This document shows positions 51,768 through 64,000 of a stretch of 64,000 nt of DNA, piece after piece; positions within the stretch are counted from its first letter, which is position 1; the number at the start of each line of letters is the position of its first letter. The DNA is from Zeugodacus cucurbitae (Eukaryota; Arthropoda; Insecta; Diptera; Tephritidae), in contig NC_071667.1 in NCBI RefSeq assembly GCF_028554725.1, positions 8,291,501 to 8,355,500 on the forward strand, given 5' to 3'. Both the position numbers and the translations under genes were made by a program. Below the pieces are notes generated by a model, which was given only the letters and a program-made list of their open reading frames with translations, had not been told where the DNA came from and searched no databases.

Positions 51768-54700
51768 CTAAAAATAAAAAATATGAATTTAAAAATTTAG
51801 ATATTCATAATTTTTGTAATACTAAACATATTTGAAAAGTTTTGTTCCAAAAATATAATATAAATAGAAACTTTAAACTAAGAATTAAACAAATTAGAAA
51901 ATATCCTATTTAATTTGGTAATAACAGAAACCAAAAGCAGCAATTCGCATTTTCTCGCCAAATAATCCAAAAAGGCAATAACATTTTTAGCACATTGCTA
52001 AAATTTTTTACAGCGCCACATGAGTACTTTTCCAGGCGCCCATTTATGCGACACTCCCTCCGCCAATCGACACGTTGCCCAGGGACTTGCACATAAACAA
52101 ATGATTGAACAATAATAAAAAATCCATGCATAATTTAGTGCTGTCTAATAACTAGGCGGGACGAAATGCGTGGGCAGGAGCTACCCTAATCAGGCGAAAT
52201 GACACGTCAACAGCCACGCCGACGATGTGACAATCCTTGAAAACTACTTTGACACAATTTAATGGAAAACACAATTGAACAAAAGTTTGCGCTAAAGAAT
52301 GATGCACACAAAAGATAATTTACAAGTAGTTGCAAAAATAAAAAAAATAATAATAAAAAATATATTTATTGCGTGTCATAAAAATACGCCCGAAAAAGAA
52401 GGATGAGTTGTTGCTAACGCTTTGAGTGAGCACTGCTGAAATTGAAAATACTTGTAAGCATCAGTTTCTATTGATTTTCATCTTCTTTTTTTTTGTGCAG
52501 ACGTTTATTGTTTTTACTTTTTAACTAAAAGTAGAATATAACAATAGTACTTGAGGGCATGGACACAGATAAAAGACACTTGAGAGCATGTATGTACGCG
52601 TTTCTGTTTGTGTGTGAATGCCGAAAAATAAGATTGAAGTGCATCTTTGCAGTTGCTGCAGTTTCTCAACTATTGGTGGCGGCGTGTAGTAAACTACGCG
52701 CTATGCTGAACAACAATAACAACATCGACAAAAGAAGCTATGCTCCAGTTATCAGAAAGTAAACGTAGAATTGTGCGAATATGAAAGGTAAACAAGTAAA
52801 AAAACATGAAATTAAAAAGAGTAAAATCTTGACGAAAAAGTTTTGTTATTATTAAAAAAGTTGTATTTTATATTATTTATTTTCAAAAAATTAAAATATC
52901 TTTACGTGTGTTACATTACCCGAATTAATGCTGTACTTAGTCTTATATTTCTGTGTATATGTATAATTTCAATTTTTATTAATTAAGATCTTATTTTAAA
53001 AAAGAATTTCCGCTCGACGTGAGAGGTTATTTTATATGTATGTATACTAAGAATTCACCAAATTACTTCCGAAAAATAAATATATATATATATGTATATA
53101 TACAAATGCATAAAAAAACTTTAGATAAGAATGTATATATTTTCCTGGTAGGATGCACTTCCGATATAGTGTTCTGCCAACATTTATTGAAAAAATTCGC
53201 AATTACAAAATTGGCATATAAACAAACAATGTACCTTACATTAGGTTGAAACTATTGATCATTTTGGCGACATGATCTAAAAATCATACACATTACATTA
53301 TACATGTATAAAAAATGTAAAATATATTTTTTTTCTTTTATGCACACATAACTATGTGTATACATATATAACTAAATAAAGAAAATTTAGTTATAAGAAT
53401 ATTGTTTGTAATTAAATCATTTCAACACAAAAACCTTTTTACTACTTTAAAAAACCAAAATAATTTTAGCTTTCTTTTTCCTTTGGAAAATTAATTTAAT
53501 TCACAATGTAGAGTTTATAGCAACCGTGCACTAGACTGTACTCATTAAAGTTTTCGTATTTATTAATAAATTTCCATGAAATGTAATTATTATTTTTTAA
53601 ACTTTAGTTCAAGTTTAAATTTTCAAAGTACATATGTAGTTTTATCGAAATATACGTTAATGTAAACACCTATTTTTCACGCACACACACACTCACATAT
53701 TATCTGACCACCTTAATGTACCACTTTATATATTTTGTTTATACACCTTATTGTTTCACTGGTCCCAGCACTCACTCAGTTCGCATTAATTATTCGACAA
53801 GCAAGAGGCACACTTTTTCACACTTCGGTGAACCAAACTAGAAAAAAGCAAGAGTAAAAGTTTCATTTTCGGCGACAAATGCACACACATGAAACTATCA
53901 CACAATGCATGCATTTCTCTTGCTCACCTTTTGGCCGCCAACTTTTTCTATTATAGCTATTATCGCCACGAAATTGTCTTTTCCCTACTTTATTGCATAA
54001 GTTTTCTTCGTTGCAATTAAATATTTTTTTAATTATTTTACAACTTTTTAATGGTGCACTGAAAATTGCATACTAAAAACTTTTACAACGAAAGGCGAAC
54101 GCGGCGGAACTGCGACTATTATTTGACCCACGTCGTAATGGGCATGAAACGAGTCAGACAGCGACCAGCAAACGCAATGAACGAACAAATGTATAGGATA
54201 ATAGTTGGCAGCTTGGATGCAACGACCCAGCGAACGACTAGTCAAACGGTCGACCGGCCGAAGCAACGAACAGCCGAAGGTAAATAACAATAACAACAGT
54301 GTTAGCTGAAGAAAACGAGATTGCAAAAATGCAAACAAAAACAAATAAAAATAGATAAAAAAGGAGATCGAAAGTGTAACAAAACGCCTCACACGCCAAA
54401 ACGCCTCTCAACTAGGTGGCTTCATTCCCCAGCTGTTTAACACTTTTAACCGCACCGCACCTCCACTACACTCACTAATTAGGAGAATGTGGAGAATGTT
54501 AGCGAACAAGAGAAATATGCACTGCTCATATTGAAATAATTTAGAACTAATAAATATTTGAAAATGGTGAAAGAGTAAAATAGTTAAAATAAAATAAAGT
54601 CACACGAAAAGTTCAAAGTATTTACAAAAACAATTCACAAATATCTAAATGCCAAACTGTAACTTTTCCTTAACGCCTGTGTGCCACAGCTCATTGAGTA

Positions 54701-55509
54701 CACAAATTGGCTGTGAAATGTGTTGGAGAAACTTGCACCAAATTATGCGAAAATGTGTGTGGCCGAGGCGGGCAAGATAGACACGATTAGTTTTAACACA
54801 GCAGCACAAGTTTGAGATACTAGATAGTGTATGTATGTATGTATGTAAATGCAAAAATCGGCAAGTGTAGCGATAACTCTATTAGCAGCAGTTCGCAATT
54901 TTTGTTTGTGCGCCAAATTAACGAAACTATGCGAAACAACTAATGAAAGCGATAATTGAAATTTAAGCACAATATTGCAATACTGATGGCTGATACTTAC
55001 TATACGAAGCAGCAATTGTGTGCGCAAATATTTATTTTCAACAGATTAAAATTTTATTAATAACTCGCTATTCTCACACATATTTTTTTGTAAATGCGGC
55101 GAAGGATATGTCTGTTGCGTGTGTGACGAAGCGGAACTACAAACTATATTCCAATAAAACATAATTCAATCGGAAACTCCAAAGTGAAGGGTCGCAGCAA
55201 AATAGCGAAGAGCGCATAAGCCACAGATTTTTTTACATATACATGTTGCTGCAGTTGTGCTGTGGTTGATTAAATGAATGAAGGTTGCAGCGGAAAACTG
55301 CATATGACAGAAATAGGTTACTGTTATTAGTGGGTGTTGTGTCGGTGTAGAATAAATGAGGTTAGCAGCAGAGTTGCCACTAGACAAACAGTTTGCAGGA
55401 TTGGTATAGCATTTTTTCAAAACTCTTAAATTTAAATTAATTAATCATAAAAATACATATATATATTATATAAAATATAAATAATAATTATTATTTTATA
55501 CATATTTAT
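51768..55509. other. DNA upstream of the first visible Efa6 exon
   Basis: No coding exon was recognised on the minus strand, so the missing PDZ start lies elsewhere. The 73-codon minus-strand frame at 51910-52131 lacks splice partners. A possible non-coding first exon ending at a GGTGAGCAAG donor is listed at 53938. Confidence 0.4.
53938..54290 (-). promoter_or_regulatory. Possible promoter and non-coding first exon of an Efa6 isoform
   Basis: The minus strand has a donor-like CCAAAAG/GTGAGC at 53938 and, upstream, a less AT-rich block (54060-54290) with a TTCAGTGCAC initiator-like site near 54055. Short frames in it all close quickly. It could be an alternative Efa6 transcription start, but this is inference from composition and one splice site. 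Confidence 0.25.
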
Positions 55510-55785
55510 TTAAGGGGTTAGGTGGGTTTCAAAATTTGGAAACAAAATTTTTGTTTTATTAAATAGTACAATATGTTTAAAATATTATCCACAACTAACA
55601 AATCGATCCGAGTTTGCGGTTATTCATTTTGGATGAAAAATAATGAGTTATGCTGTCCACGATGATATCTTTTTTGAATTTTTAATATGCTGAATTGTTT
55701 AAATTAAATATATGACTATATATATTAAAAAAAAAAATTAAAAATACCCACATTTTCAACCTCTGAAATCCACTTAAGCCCTTAA
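55510..55785. mobile_element. piggyBac-type MITE flanked by TTAA
   Basis: The left end TTAAGGGGTTAGGTGGGTTT is repeated in inverted form at the right end (TTAAGGGCTTAAGTGGATTT read on the minus strand). They match at 16 of the first 20 positions. Both ends carry TTAA, the piggyBac target site. The 276 bp body is AT-rich and non-coding. Confidence 0.65.
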
Positions 55786-57489
55786 TGCAAACGATGTAGA
55801 GTATTGTTTAGAGTACAGCATCAAAAAGAATTTGACTTAAAACTGATAGGATCTTCCCTTCGTTGAATAACAACAAGTTGTCTAAGCAAGGAAGAATAAA
55901 AGTACAGTCCCGTATTAATTTATTCATAATATCAACAAATCTAACTATGAATCACCCAGAGCAATTGCGTTTATTTCCGAAATCGATTACATACAAATTA
56001 ATTAGTTCGCAAATATAAAATTGCCATCAATCAAAATGAACAGTTAAGATAATTTATTGTAAGTACAGTCGTAAACGTTTTTAGCGCATTTGCTAAATTG
56101 ATTTATTTGCTAAAATAAATCGTGTTAATTAATTATAATTGCAAATTTATGTTATCGGATTCTGAACTGCGTGTGTACTATAATTATGACTCTAAATGAC
56201 TACAATCATATCAATAGTGCGTGGCAACTCTGGCGAGCACTATCAATGCAATGAGTGGGAGAGCGAATTATGAGCGCGAGGGAAATTTCATATCCGCAAC
56301 GACTTTCCGAAGGCAGTAGATACTATGTACAAACATATGTATGTACGAACCGTCTCCGCTATTTTTCGCAACACTTAACCAAGTCGGAATCGAATACACA
56401 GTCCTTAATGTGCGCAACTACGTATCCCATGGCGACACAGCGCGAAAAAGCAGCTGATGAAAATTTGAACGAAATGAAACCACGCCGACACGAACCCACA
56501 CATTCATTGGGGAATATCATGCAGCGCTGCAGCAACACCCACACACACGAATACATATGTATGTACATGCATGTGTTTGCTCATTAACACTTCCACTTCC
56601 ACAAAACCGCAAAGCCCAATGTGACCCAGTGGGAATTAACACGAGGTGGCTCAAAAAAAAATAAAAACAACGCTTGACTAAGCAATCGCGCGAAGAAAGG
56701 AGTGTGAGAGTGTGAGTGCGAGCACGAGAGCCGCACCTATTTTGCACCTATTTCCACAATTCTTTCAATTCTTGCACCTGATTATAACTGTGTCGCGGCC
56801 CACCGCTACGTCAGAAAACAGCTGTGGCGACTCCCGCCGGCTCTCTTGCAACCTTCATGTGTGTGACATGGACTGACTGACTGCCTACGACTGAACTATT
56901 GTCGGCAACGGAGCGGAACCGATATTAGCACCGACCAGGTAGCAAGCCCCTGCCAACTTGCCGATTAGGACAAGCGCGTATGTATTTAGCGTTTGCGCGT
57001 AGGAAATTGGTTTTGTTATTTGATTTTAATTAAAACTAAATAGCGAAGAAAACATAAAAATAAATTTGAACAAAAACAAAAAATACCGTCAGTGCATTTT
57101 ATAGCATGTACAGTGAAGGCAAAAGAAAATGGCAATAAACAAGATGAGAATTTTAATTGAATATTGCATTGGTCAGCGGATATTCATACTCGTACATATC
57201 TGCTCAGGTGTGTTTATAGCTTGGGTCATGATTATGGCTATGTATATATAAAATTGTCTAATTACAAACAAACAATTCATGGAAGATTTCAAATTTACCA
57301 AAGCCTTTAAAAGTTTTCGAATCACCACTATTTTTTAACCCTCTACAAGATATCGGATGGATACTGTTGCTCAAAAAGAAGATAGATGACTAAAATCAAG
57401 CGGAACCGAACAATATTTTCATTTTTAGAAGTGGATGTTATTAGTTCTCTACAGTGAGTTATTTTTTAAACTCTTTGTTTTTTTTTCAA
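55786..57489. other. Non-coding stretch with promoter-like composition near 56800-57000
   Basis: No gene recognised. Around 56720-57000 GC content rises, and the minus strand has CAGTCAGTCAGTC, resembling arthropod initiator motifs. It might be a distant Efa6 start or part of an unseen neighbour. The 110-codon plus frame at 56255-56587 has no recognisable domain. Confidence 0.3.
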
Positions 57490-59231
57490 ATATGGGCATT
57501 TCCGCCATGTCGAACGTGACAATCGTACACCTTTCAACTAAAAAAAAAATATGAACTAAAATGTTTTTTAATTTTGACAGTAAGATTTTTTAATAGCCCT
57601 TCATTAGCTCTACATTTAGTGTTAAGGTTGATTTTGGAACGGTTTACATTTTCAAGATAATTGCAAAAAAACCAAGGCATTCGCATGAGACAAAAAATTG
57701 AAGTCGTTTTTGGGGACAACGATTAAAACGGCGATTTCAGCGAATTGTGAGGCAATATTGAAATGTTTTTGACTGAAGAGCGTTGTGAATGGTTAAAGGC
57801 ATCCATTGGTATGAATTTTACCCAAAAATAATTTATAGTTTTTTTTAATTAAATATTTACCACATTCGCACGGGACATTTTTTTCCATCATAATATTTAT
57901 GTTGATTTTGTTGTTATAATACGGAATTATATAACAACAAGTCCAATAAAATGGCTTAAAAAAGTAGTAAATGTATTTATTTATTTATTTTAACTAATAT
58001 CCAACTAGAAACACAACAAAAATTCTGTAGTATGAAATGAAAATAGTATTATGAATGTGAAAAACAGTTTTGTTTTTAGAAAATGCTGTCCTCGGGTATT
58101 CAAATTTTTGGATTTCGTTATCTGCTAGACTTTTCTTTTGATAACTGCTCCCATTCCATCGTCGGCTCCTTGCAAAAAAAAATTCTATCCTAATGAAGAG
58201 TATTTTGTTTATATTTTGTATATAAAATCAACCAGACTGAGAGCAGTTACCTTAAAAAAATAAATATTTTAGATTTATTTAGGATTTTTTAATTTTAGTT
58301 AATAAAAGAAAATTATATATCATGCGCTAACTTGTCAGATTTAAAAGCAAACGATTTTCTCCTGACAAACTTATTAAAATGAGCACTCTTATTTTGATTT
58401 GTAAGCCTATAATTTTCGCCAAAATCTATTTGAATAGCTATTTCAGTGGAATTTAAAGTGCGGTTTTTGCTCATATGTAAATAATTAATGTAAATGTATC
58501 TGTTTACATACTTAAGTAAATTTTATAAGACAAAAAATAATTTTCAATTTTTAAATTCCACACCTATGATGTTGCACGTGACCAATTTTAAGTAGTTACC
58601 AAAACCACAAATCTTCTGATTTTTAAACAAGGTTTTTTTATTTTAATTGTATAAAAATTTACGGTTTATACCCAAAATTTGGCGAGCTTGCTGATTATAT
58701 TTGCGATGCAGTGGGAACAAGTTTTTTTTTTTTTGATATCGCACGGGACATTAAAATATAGAATAATAAGAGAGCAAAAACTTACAGTTATTTGCAATCG
58801 CATGCATTCTTATGTATTTTATTTTGCTCTTTGTACCCTTATAAAGGTTTTACACAAAGCAAAAAATTATACATGATATGTAGTGCGTTTCTGTAACTTT
58901 TCGTTATAATATCGAAAGAAATATCACTTTTGCGTAACGAAAGGTTTATAGCGAACAATTTTTTTGAAGTGTTTCTGTAACTCAGAAAAGTCACCTTTCG
59001 TTATGGTTGTGGTGAGTCGTTATCAATGTTATAGAAAATGTGCTATAACTAAAATGAATGCATAAACGTCTGTCAATGTACACGAATATATTTGTTTTGT
59101 TTACTGCAAAAAAGTTTTGTTTACTCTTATTTTTTTATTCGTAAGTACAAATAATATTTTATATACTATATATATATATTTTGAATGTATAAATTTAGTA
59201 TCAATGGTATAATTTCTTAGTGAATCAAATT

Positions 59232-59745
59232 ATGATAGCTGCTGCATTATTTGCCTTATTGGAGGACCAACGGAATATGTTACGCGTTCATCGGCGACAT
59301 CTGAGGGATACAACTGACCCATTTCATTTGCCGGAAGCTCGCTTTGAAGAGCTATTCCGTTTTAAAAAAGATCCCGCAATAGCCTTGTTACAAGAGCTAA
59401 GTCCTCATATGAAAAGTGGCGAAAGGCGTGCGTTTGTCCCAAAATCATTAAGAATGAGTGCAGCACTTCATTACTATGCGACAGGATCATATTTGAGAGA
59501 CGTTGGCCAAGATTTTGTGTGCTCATTAAGCAAGACAGTTGTGTGTCGTGCAGTAAAAGAAGTCACAAACATCATTGAAGGAAAATTAATGTGTAAATAC
59601 ATTAAATTTCCAACATCTTTAGAGGAACAAAACAAAATAAAACAAACGTAAGAAAATCATTATATAGGTACATAAAAAATATTGTGTATGTACATATGTG
59701 TTTATATTTTTACAGATTTTTTTCATCTACAGGTTTATTCCATAT
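59232..59745 (+). pseudogene. Truncated HARBI1-like nuclease gene
   Basis: From ATG 59232 the frame gives the N-terminal helical and helix-turn-helix region of HARBI1-like proteins (RFEELFRF, LRMSAALHYYATGSY, VGQDFVCSLSKTVVCRAV). A GTAAGA donor at 59648 and an acceptor at 59715 continue the frame to TGLFH, where the family normally leads into the catalytic IDGTH block. There the sequence breaks into TA repeat, so all catalytic Asp/Glu residues are lost. Confidence 0.8.
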
Positions 59746-59771
59746 ATATATATATACATACATGCATATGT

Positions 59772-59993
59772 TTATATATAATATACTGAACGAACCTTTT
59801 TCCACTGCTCAACGGTTTTACATGCTCCTCCGCATGCATTCAATTCCGCTGTGAGAGTTGCCCAAACAGCATTAGCAGCTTTGCCGCTGTTTGGGCCACC
59901 AAATTGTCCGTTATCAACATTTCTATGATTTTTCAATAAATCTAGAAATTTTTGTTTTTGTTGTTTGGTACCTTTTCCACTTCTTACTTTTTT
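59772..59993 (-). pseudogene. Truncated Harbinger Myb/SANT-like gene
   Basis: After an acceptor (ATTATTAACAG) the minus strand reads a Myb/SANT-like DNA-binding segment (KQKFLDLL, VWATLTAELNACGG, KTVEQWKKV) and then closes in the same TA-rich junction. The DNA-binding partner of the nuclease is thus cut off too. Confidence 0.72.
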
Positions 59994-60048
59994 CTGTTAA
60001 TAATATAAACAATATAAACATAAACAAACTGTTTAGTCCAAACAAATA

Positions 60049-60097
60049 CTCCTCTGCATTGCTCTCCAAAAAGTAATGGATAGGTAATGCAGAGGAG
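60049..60097. repeat. 12 bp inverted repeat inside the Harbinger element
   Basis: CTCCTCTGCATT and AATGCAGAGGAG are exact reverse complements with a 25 bp loop. They may be a transposase-binding or transcript hairpin feature of the element. Confidence 0.6.
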
Positions 60098-61058
60098 ATA
60101 AACCGCCCCAACTTCACCTATCACTGATCACCCTTTACACAACAACATAGAGAAAAACAAGGAGTGAACAAGTGCACAACACGAACATACAAAAAAGCCG
60201 CGCTTTTAAGTAAAGTGAACGAAAGACACAATTTAAGGTGAAAAATAAATCACTAAGAATAACATAAACCCAAACGCAAACTCAAACACATACTTCAAGT
60301 GAAAGAAGAGAAATTCCCAAAAACACAAAACCCAATCCAACATAAATAAAGAAGAAGGAAAACATTCAACACAGAGGAGTCTAAACATAACACAACTCAG
60401 GAAGGAGGAATTCACACAGAACACAAAACATCACAAAGAGAAACCACAGGTCAATATAAATTTTGATACACTAACAATAAATTATAACTAATTACACTTA
60501 GAACAATTAACCCATATTGTTAATACACACTTACTCAATATATACGAATTTATAACGTTTAAACACAAACAACTCTTTTCTTCAAACGGATCGGCCTCAA
60601 CGTCATCTTAACTCGACACAAACCATCAACATTTTTCCAGCTACCTCGCTCATCTTTATTTTGGCGCAAAATATCACTGCAATTTTTTTAATGATATAAT
60701 AACGAATATCATAACGAAAGAAATAACGAAAATGCTTTTCACCAGACTTACAGAAACACTACACTTCGTTATACTAGTGAATTCGATATATCGTTCGTTA
60801 TTATGCATAACGAAAAGTTACAGAAACGCACTAATGTTTCTTTAACAATTTTGACGAAAAAACAAATGCAGTAGAAAAATCGAAATGAGAAAAATAGCTC
60901 CTATGCGACTTGGCTTTCGTATATCTCGTAATTGGTTATGAATTAATTTAATATAAATAAATTTAAATATTTTCCTATGAAAATATGCAAAAACTTTGTA
61001 ATTCTAATAATGTTTAATATTTTGTCTGTGGTGGCCCTTCTGGCGGAAATGCCCATAT

Positions 61059-62913
61059 GCTATATGATGATTGGTTTTTGTTAACTCGTTTGCGAATCGA
61101 TAATTTCACTTACAAACAAATATAACTACGCAATTATTAAGTTAAATATCAGAACCTTTCTCTATGCAAAATATATATTTCTTTACTTGGTTAATGTTTA
61201 AAGTAAGTATTCTTTCCTTGAAATGAATTACACACAATTCCAATTACAATATTATTGAGGTCAATTAACTAAACAATAATATGAATTATTTATAATTATG
61301 TACATACAATATATATTCGTTTAATTTTATATTTGTCAGCTACAAAACCACAACAAGGGAGTCTGAGTCACCCACACAACCAATGCCGCTTACGTAGGTT
61401 TCTGTACGAGTATGGAATGATGCCTTTACAAATTGAACGCACTGTTGGACAAATCTAACTAAACGAGAGTATAACAACTGGAGATGTCCGCTGGATGAGT
61501 TCTCATATTTTTTATGTGTATCAGTATTTGTAATAATACACCGAATGTCACCAAAATAACAAACGACATGGGGCATTTATTGTTTAACCCATTGTTGTTA
61601 TTGCTGTTGTTGTTGCATTGTAAAGAAAACACTTTAATTTAGACAATGCTTGACTCAAGGTCGACAAGGGTGCACTGATTGAAATTCATCACTGACCCTT
61701 CACAACACGCGCACAAACAATACGCGTATCGTCAACACACAAAATATACTAACAACAACACAAACGAAAACACAAATCTCAACATAAACATGATTTGTCA
61801 CTCGCTTATACGCTGACTGGCTGACTGCTTCCCTACGTGGTTCACACGGTTGAATGACAATGAGTGAACAACACCCCTGTGCCAAAAACACACCGGCAGC
61901 AGCAGAAAGCAACTACTTGAGGAGAGGGAGTTCAGATCAAATGCGGTGGTGATAAGTATTGGCATACGTACATACATATGTATTTATGTATGTATTGTGT
62001 ATTTGTGCGCGCATAAGTAAAGTGATGTTTGTGGAGGCCTTTAATTGAAGTGGTTGAATTGAATTTGTTTTCGAGCGTAGTAATCAGCCAACACATGTGT
62101 TGTTTATGGCAAAATAACTACAATAACAACAACAACAAAATCAAAATGTACTCATTGCGCAATGGCTTCCTCGTACAAAATGCATGCATCAGTGTTGCTA
62201 TATACATGCATATGTACGAATATTAAGATGAAAAAACAAAAATTTAAATATTTTAGGCACTTCATTACTCAAGTGCGTGCGTATGTATGTATGCGTGCAA
62301 ACGCACCGAAAATTATTGACAATAATAAACGTAACGACCGTTGTAATTCAATAAAAATGTATAAATGTCGGTAAAGTGACGAAAGAGAGCGAACAAATAA
62401 GGTGCGCGAACCTTTTAAGTGACGGAGGCACAGAGTTCGTAAGTGGCGTAGGTGGGCGGTGGCAGAAATAAATTGAAACAGCTGTTGTGCAGAAAGTGAA
62501 AATACTCGCGTTTGCAACAATATATAAAGGGAATTAAGGAAGTGGAAAACATAATTTTTGGATTAAATATAATTTTTCATTAAGAGAACGAATGTGTTAT
62601 TAAAAAAGGCTTAAAAGCGGGTACATTTATATTGAATTGTGAATGCTTCGAATGAATATATATTAATGCTTTCCTCAAAATTTTTAATGGCTTCATTTAT
62701 TTTTAGAAAGAGTTTTGTGACTTAAAAAAAAAACTCTAAACATAATTATGAGAATCTATTACATCTCGGAAACACAAGTAATTTGTCCAACGACTCAACG
62801 AGTATTATTTATCTGCTCTTTGAAGCCTAACAATAAGTTATAAAATCTTAATTCTAATTAAAACTATACAAGCTCAACCAAGTGATTGAGTTGTTTTGGT
62901 GAAACGTTGCTCT
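61059..62913. other. Spacer before the Jockey element, no gene seen
   Basis: Mixed-composition DNA with TACATACATATGTA-type motifs near 61970-62000. Minus-strand frames at 61340-61576, 61700-61912 and 62269-62520 show no familiar domain or convincing splice context. The 3' UTR of the Jockey element probably occupies about 62720-62913. Confidence 0.4.
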
Positions 62914-64000
62914 TCAGTGTGCTGGCATATCTCTTCTTTTTAGACGTGATTGATCGCAGGAATGTACTAAGGCATTAGCCAATGGGTTTGGGTGATCACG
63001 GAGTTTAGATATATATTTCAATCTGCTGTTCTCTACTTCTTTCCTTACCATGAGAATACCAAGATCTTTATGGATATTTTCATTGCGCATGTACCATGGT
63101 GAGCACGTGATTGATCTAAGCATTTTCGATTGGAACCTTTGTATTATATCAATATTAGTTGCACAGGTCATACCCCACAGTTGAATGCCATACATCCAAA
63201 TCGGCTTTATGACCGTATTGTATAAAAGCACTTTGTTGTCTAAGCTAAGTTTAGAGCTTTTATTTAAAAGCCAATTTAAATTTGCAGCTCTTATCTTCAT
63301 GCACGTTATTTTACTAGATATATGTTTGCTCCACGTAAGCCTTATATCTAGGTGAATACCAAGATAGGTAACTTCATTCGCTTGAGGCGCTAGAATATTG
63401 TTCATTTTTATTGCCGGGCACATTTTTGGTCTTAGCGAAAATGTAACGTGCTTACACTTTTGTTCATTCATATTTATACGCCAAATGGCTAGCCATTCTT
63501 CGACAAAAATCAAATGCTCTTCTAATACTCTTGATGCTATAATTGGGCATTTGTTTCGGGTCACTAAAGCTGTGTCATCCGCAAAAATTGATGTCAAAAC
63601 ATTACTAGCTGTTGGAAGGTCTGCTGTATATATTATGTATAGAGTTGGTCCTAAAACACTGCCCTGCGGTACACCAGCTCTTATTGGTCGTTCATCAGAT
63701 ATGAAGTCTCCTACTTTGACAGTAAACTTTCTATTTTTTAAATAAGACTCCAAGATATGCATTTCGAGTGGTAAGCTTTTTTTAATCTTATATAAAAGCC
63801 CGTCATGCCACACTTTATCGAACGCCTGAGCCACATCTAGAAATATAGCAGAACAGTACTCTCTATGCTCGAACGCCCTTCTGATTTCGTTAGTAATTCT
63901 ATTTACTTGTTCTACAGTGCTATGGTTTGCACGAAAACCAAATTGGTGCGTTGGTATTACATTATTTTCATGGAGGAAAGGAGATATCTTTGATAGTAAC
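62914..64000 (-). mobile_element. Jockey-clade non-LTR retrotransposon, 3' part with reverse transcriptase
   Basis: A single frame is open from the window edge to TGA at 62914, at least 361 codons. Reverse-transcriptase blocks appear in order: HQFGFRANHSTVEQ, IFLDVAQAFDKVWH, GVPQGSVLGPTLY, then the catalytic FADDTALV, then TYLGIHLD and the thumb region ending RLKRRDMPAH. The 5' part (endonuclease, ORF1) lies beyond 64000. The intact frame implies a fairly recent insertion. LINE proteins of this type copy their own RNA at a nicked target site. The exact 3' end is not clear, because a long poly-A tail is not visible; an A-rich tract lies near 62725. Confidence 0.9.

Larger units (their letters stand above)
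58881..60833. mobile_element. PIF/Harbinger transposon, internally deleted
   Basis: Perfect 27 bp terminal inverted repeats (TAGTGCGTTTCTGTAACTTT..., 58881-58907 and 60807-60833) bound 1.95 kb. ATG flanks both ends; a TA duplication inside the arms is an alternative reading. Two convergent gene remnants, nuclease-type and Myb/SANT-type, match the two-gene plan of the superfamily. The missing middle is replaced by a TA-rich stretch near 59740-59785. Confidence 0.85.
57490..61058. mobile_element. Possible decayed DNA transposon with 18 bp inverted ends
   Basis: ATATGGGCATTTCCGCCA at 57490-57507 is perfectly inverted at 61041-61058. Between them lies the Harbinger element and about 1.6 kb of other sequence without an intact gene. 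A 14 bp motif TCGCACGGGACATT occurs twice inside, near 57875 and 58739. The superfamily is unknown and the flanking duplication cannot be decided, because the ATAT ends are palindromic. Confidence 0.45.

Noticed and set aside
51910..52131. Minus-strand frame considered as the missing first half of the Efa6 PDZ domain
   Set aside because: It lacks the GLGF-type loop and has no donor in phase 0 to reach the exon at 51767.
56255..56587. 110-codon plus-strand ORF
   Set aside because: No domain, no splice partner, and the end is a TATG/ACAC simple repeat.
1..64000. CRISPR arrays, bacterial operons, tRNA or rRNA genes
   Set aside because: No regularly spaced repeats or tRNA/rRNA-like structures were seen, and the gene structure is eukaryotic.

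Overview
This window is nuclear DNA from a higher dipteran fly. It is AT-rich, its genes carry mostly short GT-AG introns, and all recognisable single-copy genes have close Drosophila-type relatives. Intergenic motifs of the type TACATACATATGTA recur, and the introns and spacers hold decayed DNA transposons and a Jockey-type retroelement. A tephritid-like fly fits best, but that is inference. All exon boundaries below were read by hand from splice consensus and checked by reading-frame phase; no alignment was run.

Layout, left to right. A plus-strand Cys-loop anion channel gene (919-3084, 8 exons). Sbf, the fly MTMR5/MTMR13 pseudophosphatase and DENN protein, on the minus strand (5068-14197, 19 exons, about 1983 aa). 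Two unfamiliar minus-strand genes side by side, both Gly-rich plus coiled coil: one with a giant Gly-Pro-Ala repeat and a Cys-rich C-terminus (15883-19484, perhaps with a first exon near 20277), the other about 498 aa (20661-23088). SRBD1, a Tex-family S1-domain protein, on the minus strand (24745-28544, 13 exons, about 937 aa). GFM2, mitochondrial EF-G2, on the plus strand (29205-31995, 10 exons, about 741 aa), sharing a 660 bp divergent promoter region with SRBD1. A 9 kb gene-poor stretch follows, then Efa6, an ARF6 exchange factor of the PSD/EFA6 family on the minus strand (40986-51767 and continuing upstream; at least 1829 aa visible, with PDZ, Sec7 and PH domains).

The Efa6 introns and upstream DNA hold several mobile elements: a 658 bp Helitron, a dead Tc1-like element, a TTAA-flanked piggyBac-type MITE, a PIF/Harbinger deletion derivative nested inside a larger possible element with 18 bp inverted ends, and at the right edge the 3' part of a Jockey-clade LINE with an open reverse transcriptase frame.

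The genes do not form one pathway. Sbf and Efa6 both act in membrane trafficking and small-GTPase control, and GFM2 serves mitochondrial ribosome recycling. The most novel material is the adjacent pair of Gly-rich coiled-coil genes at 15.9-23.1 kb, and a possible alternative Efa6 C-terminus ending in a short Trp/Cys-rich hydrophobic tail.
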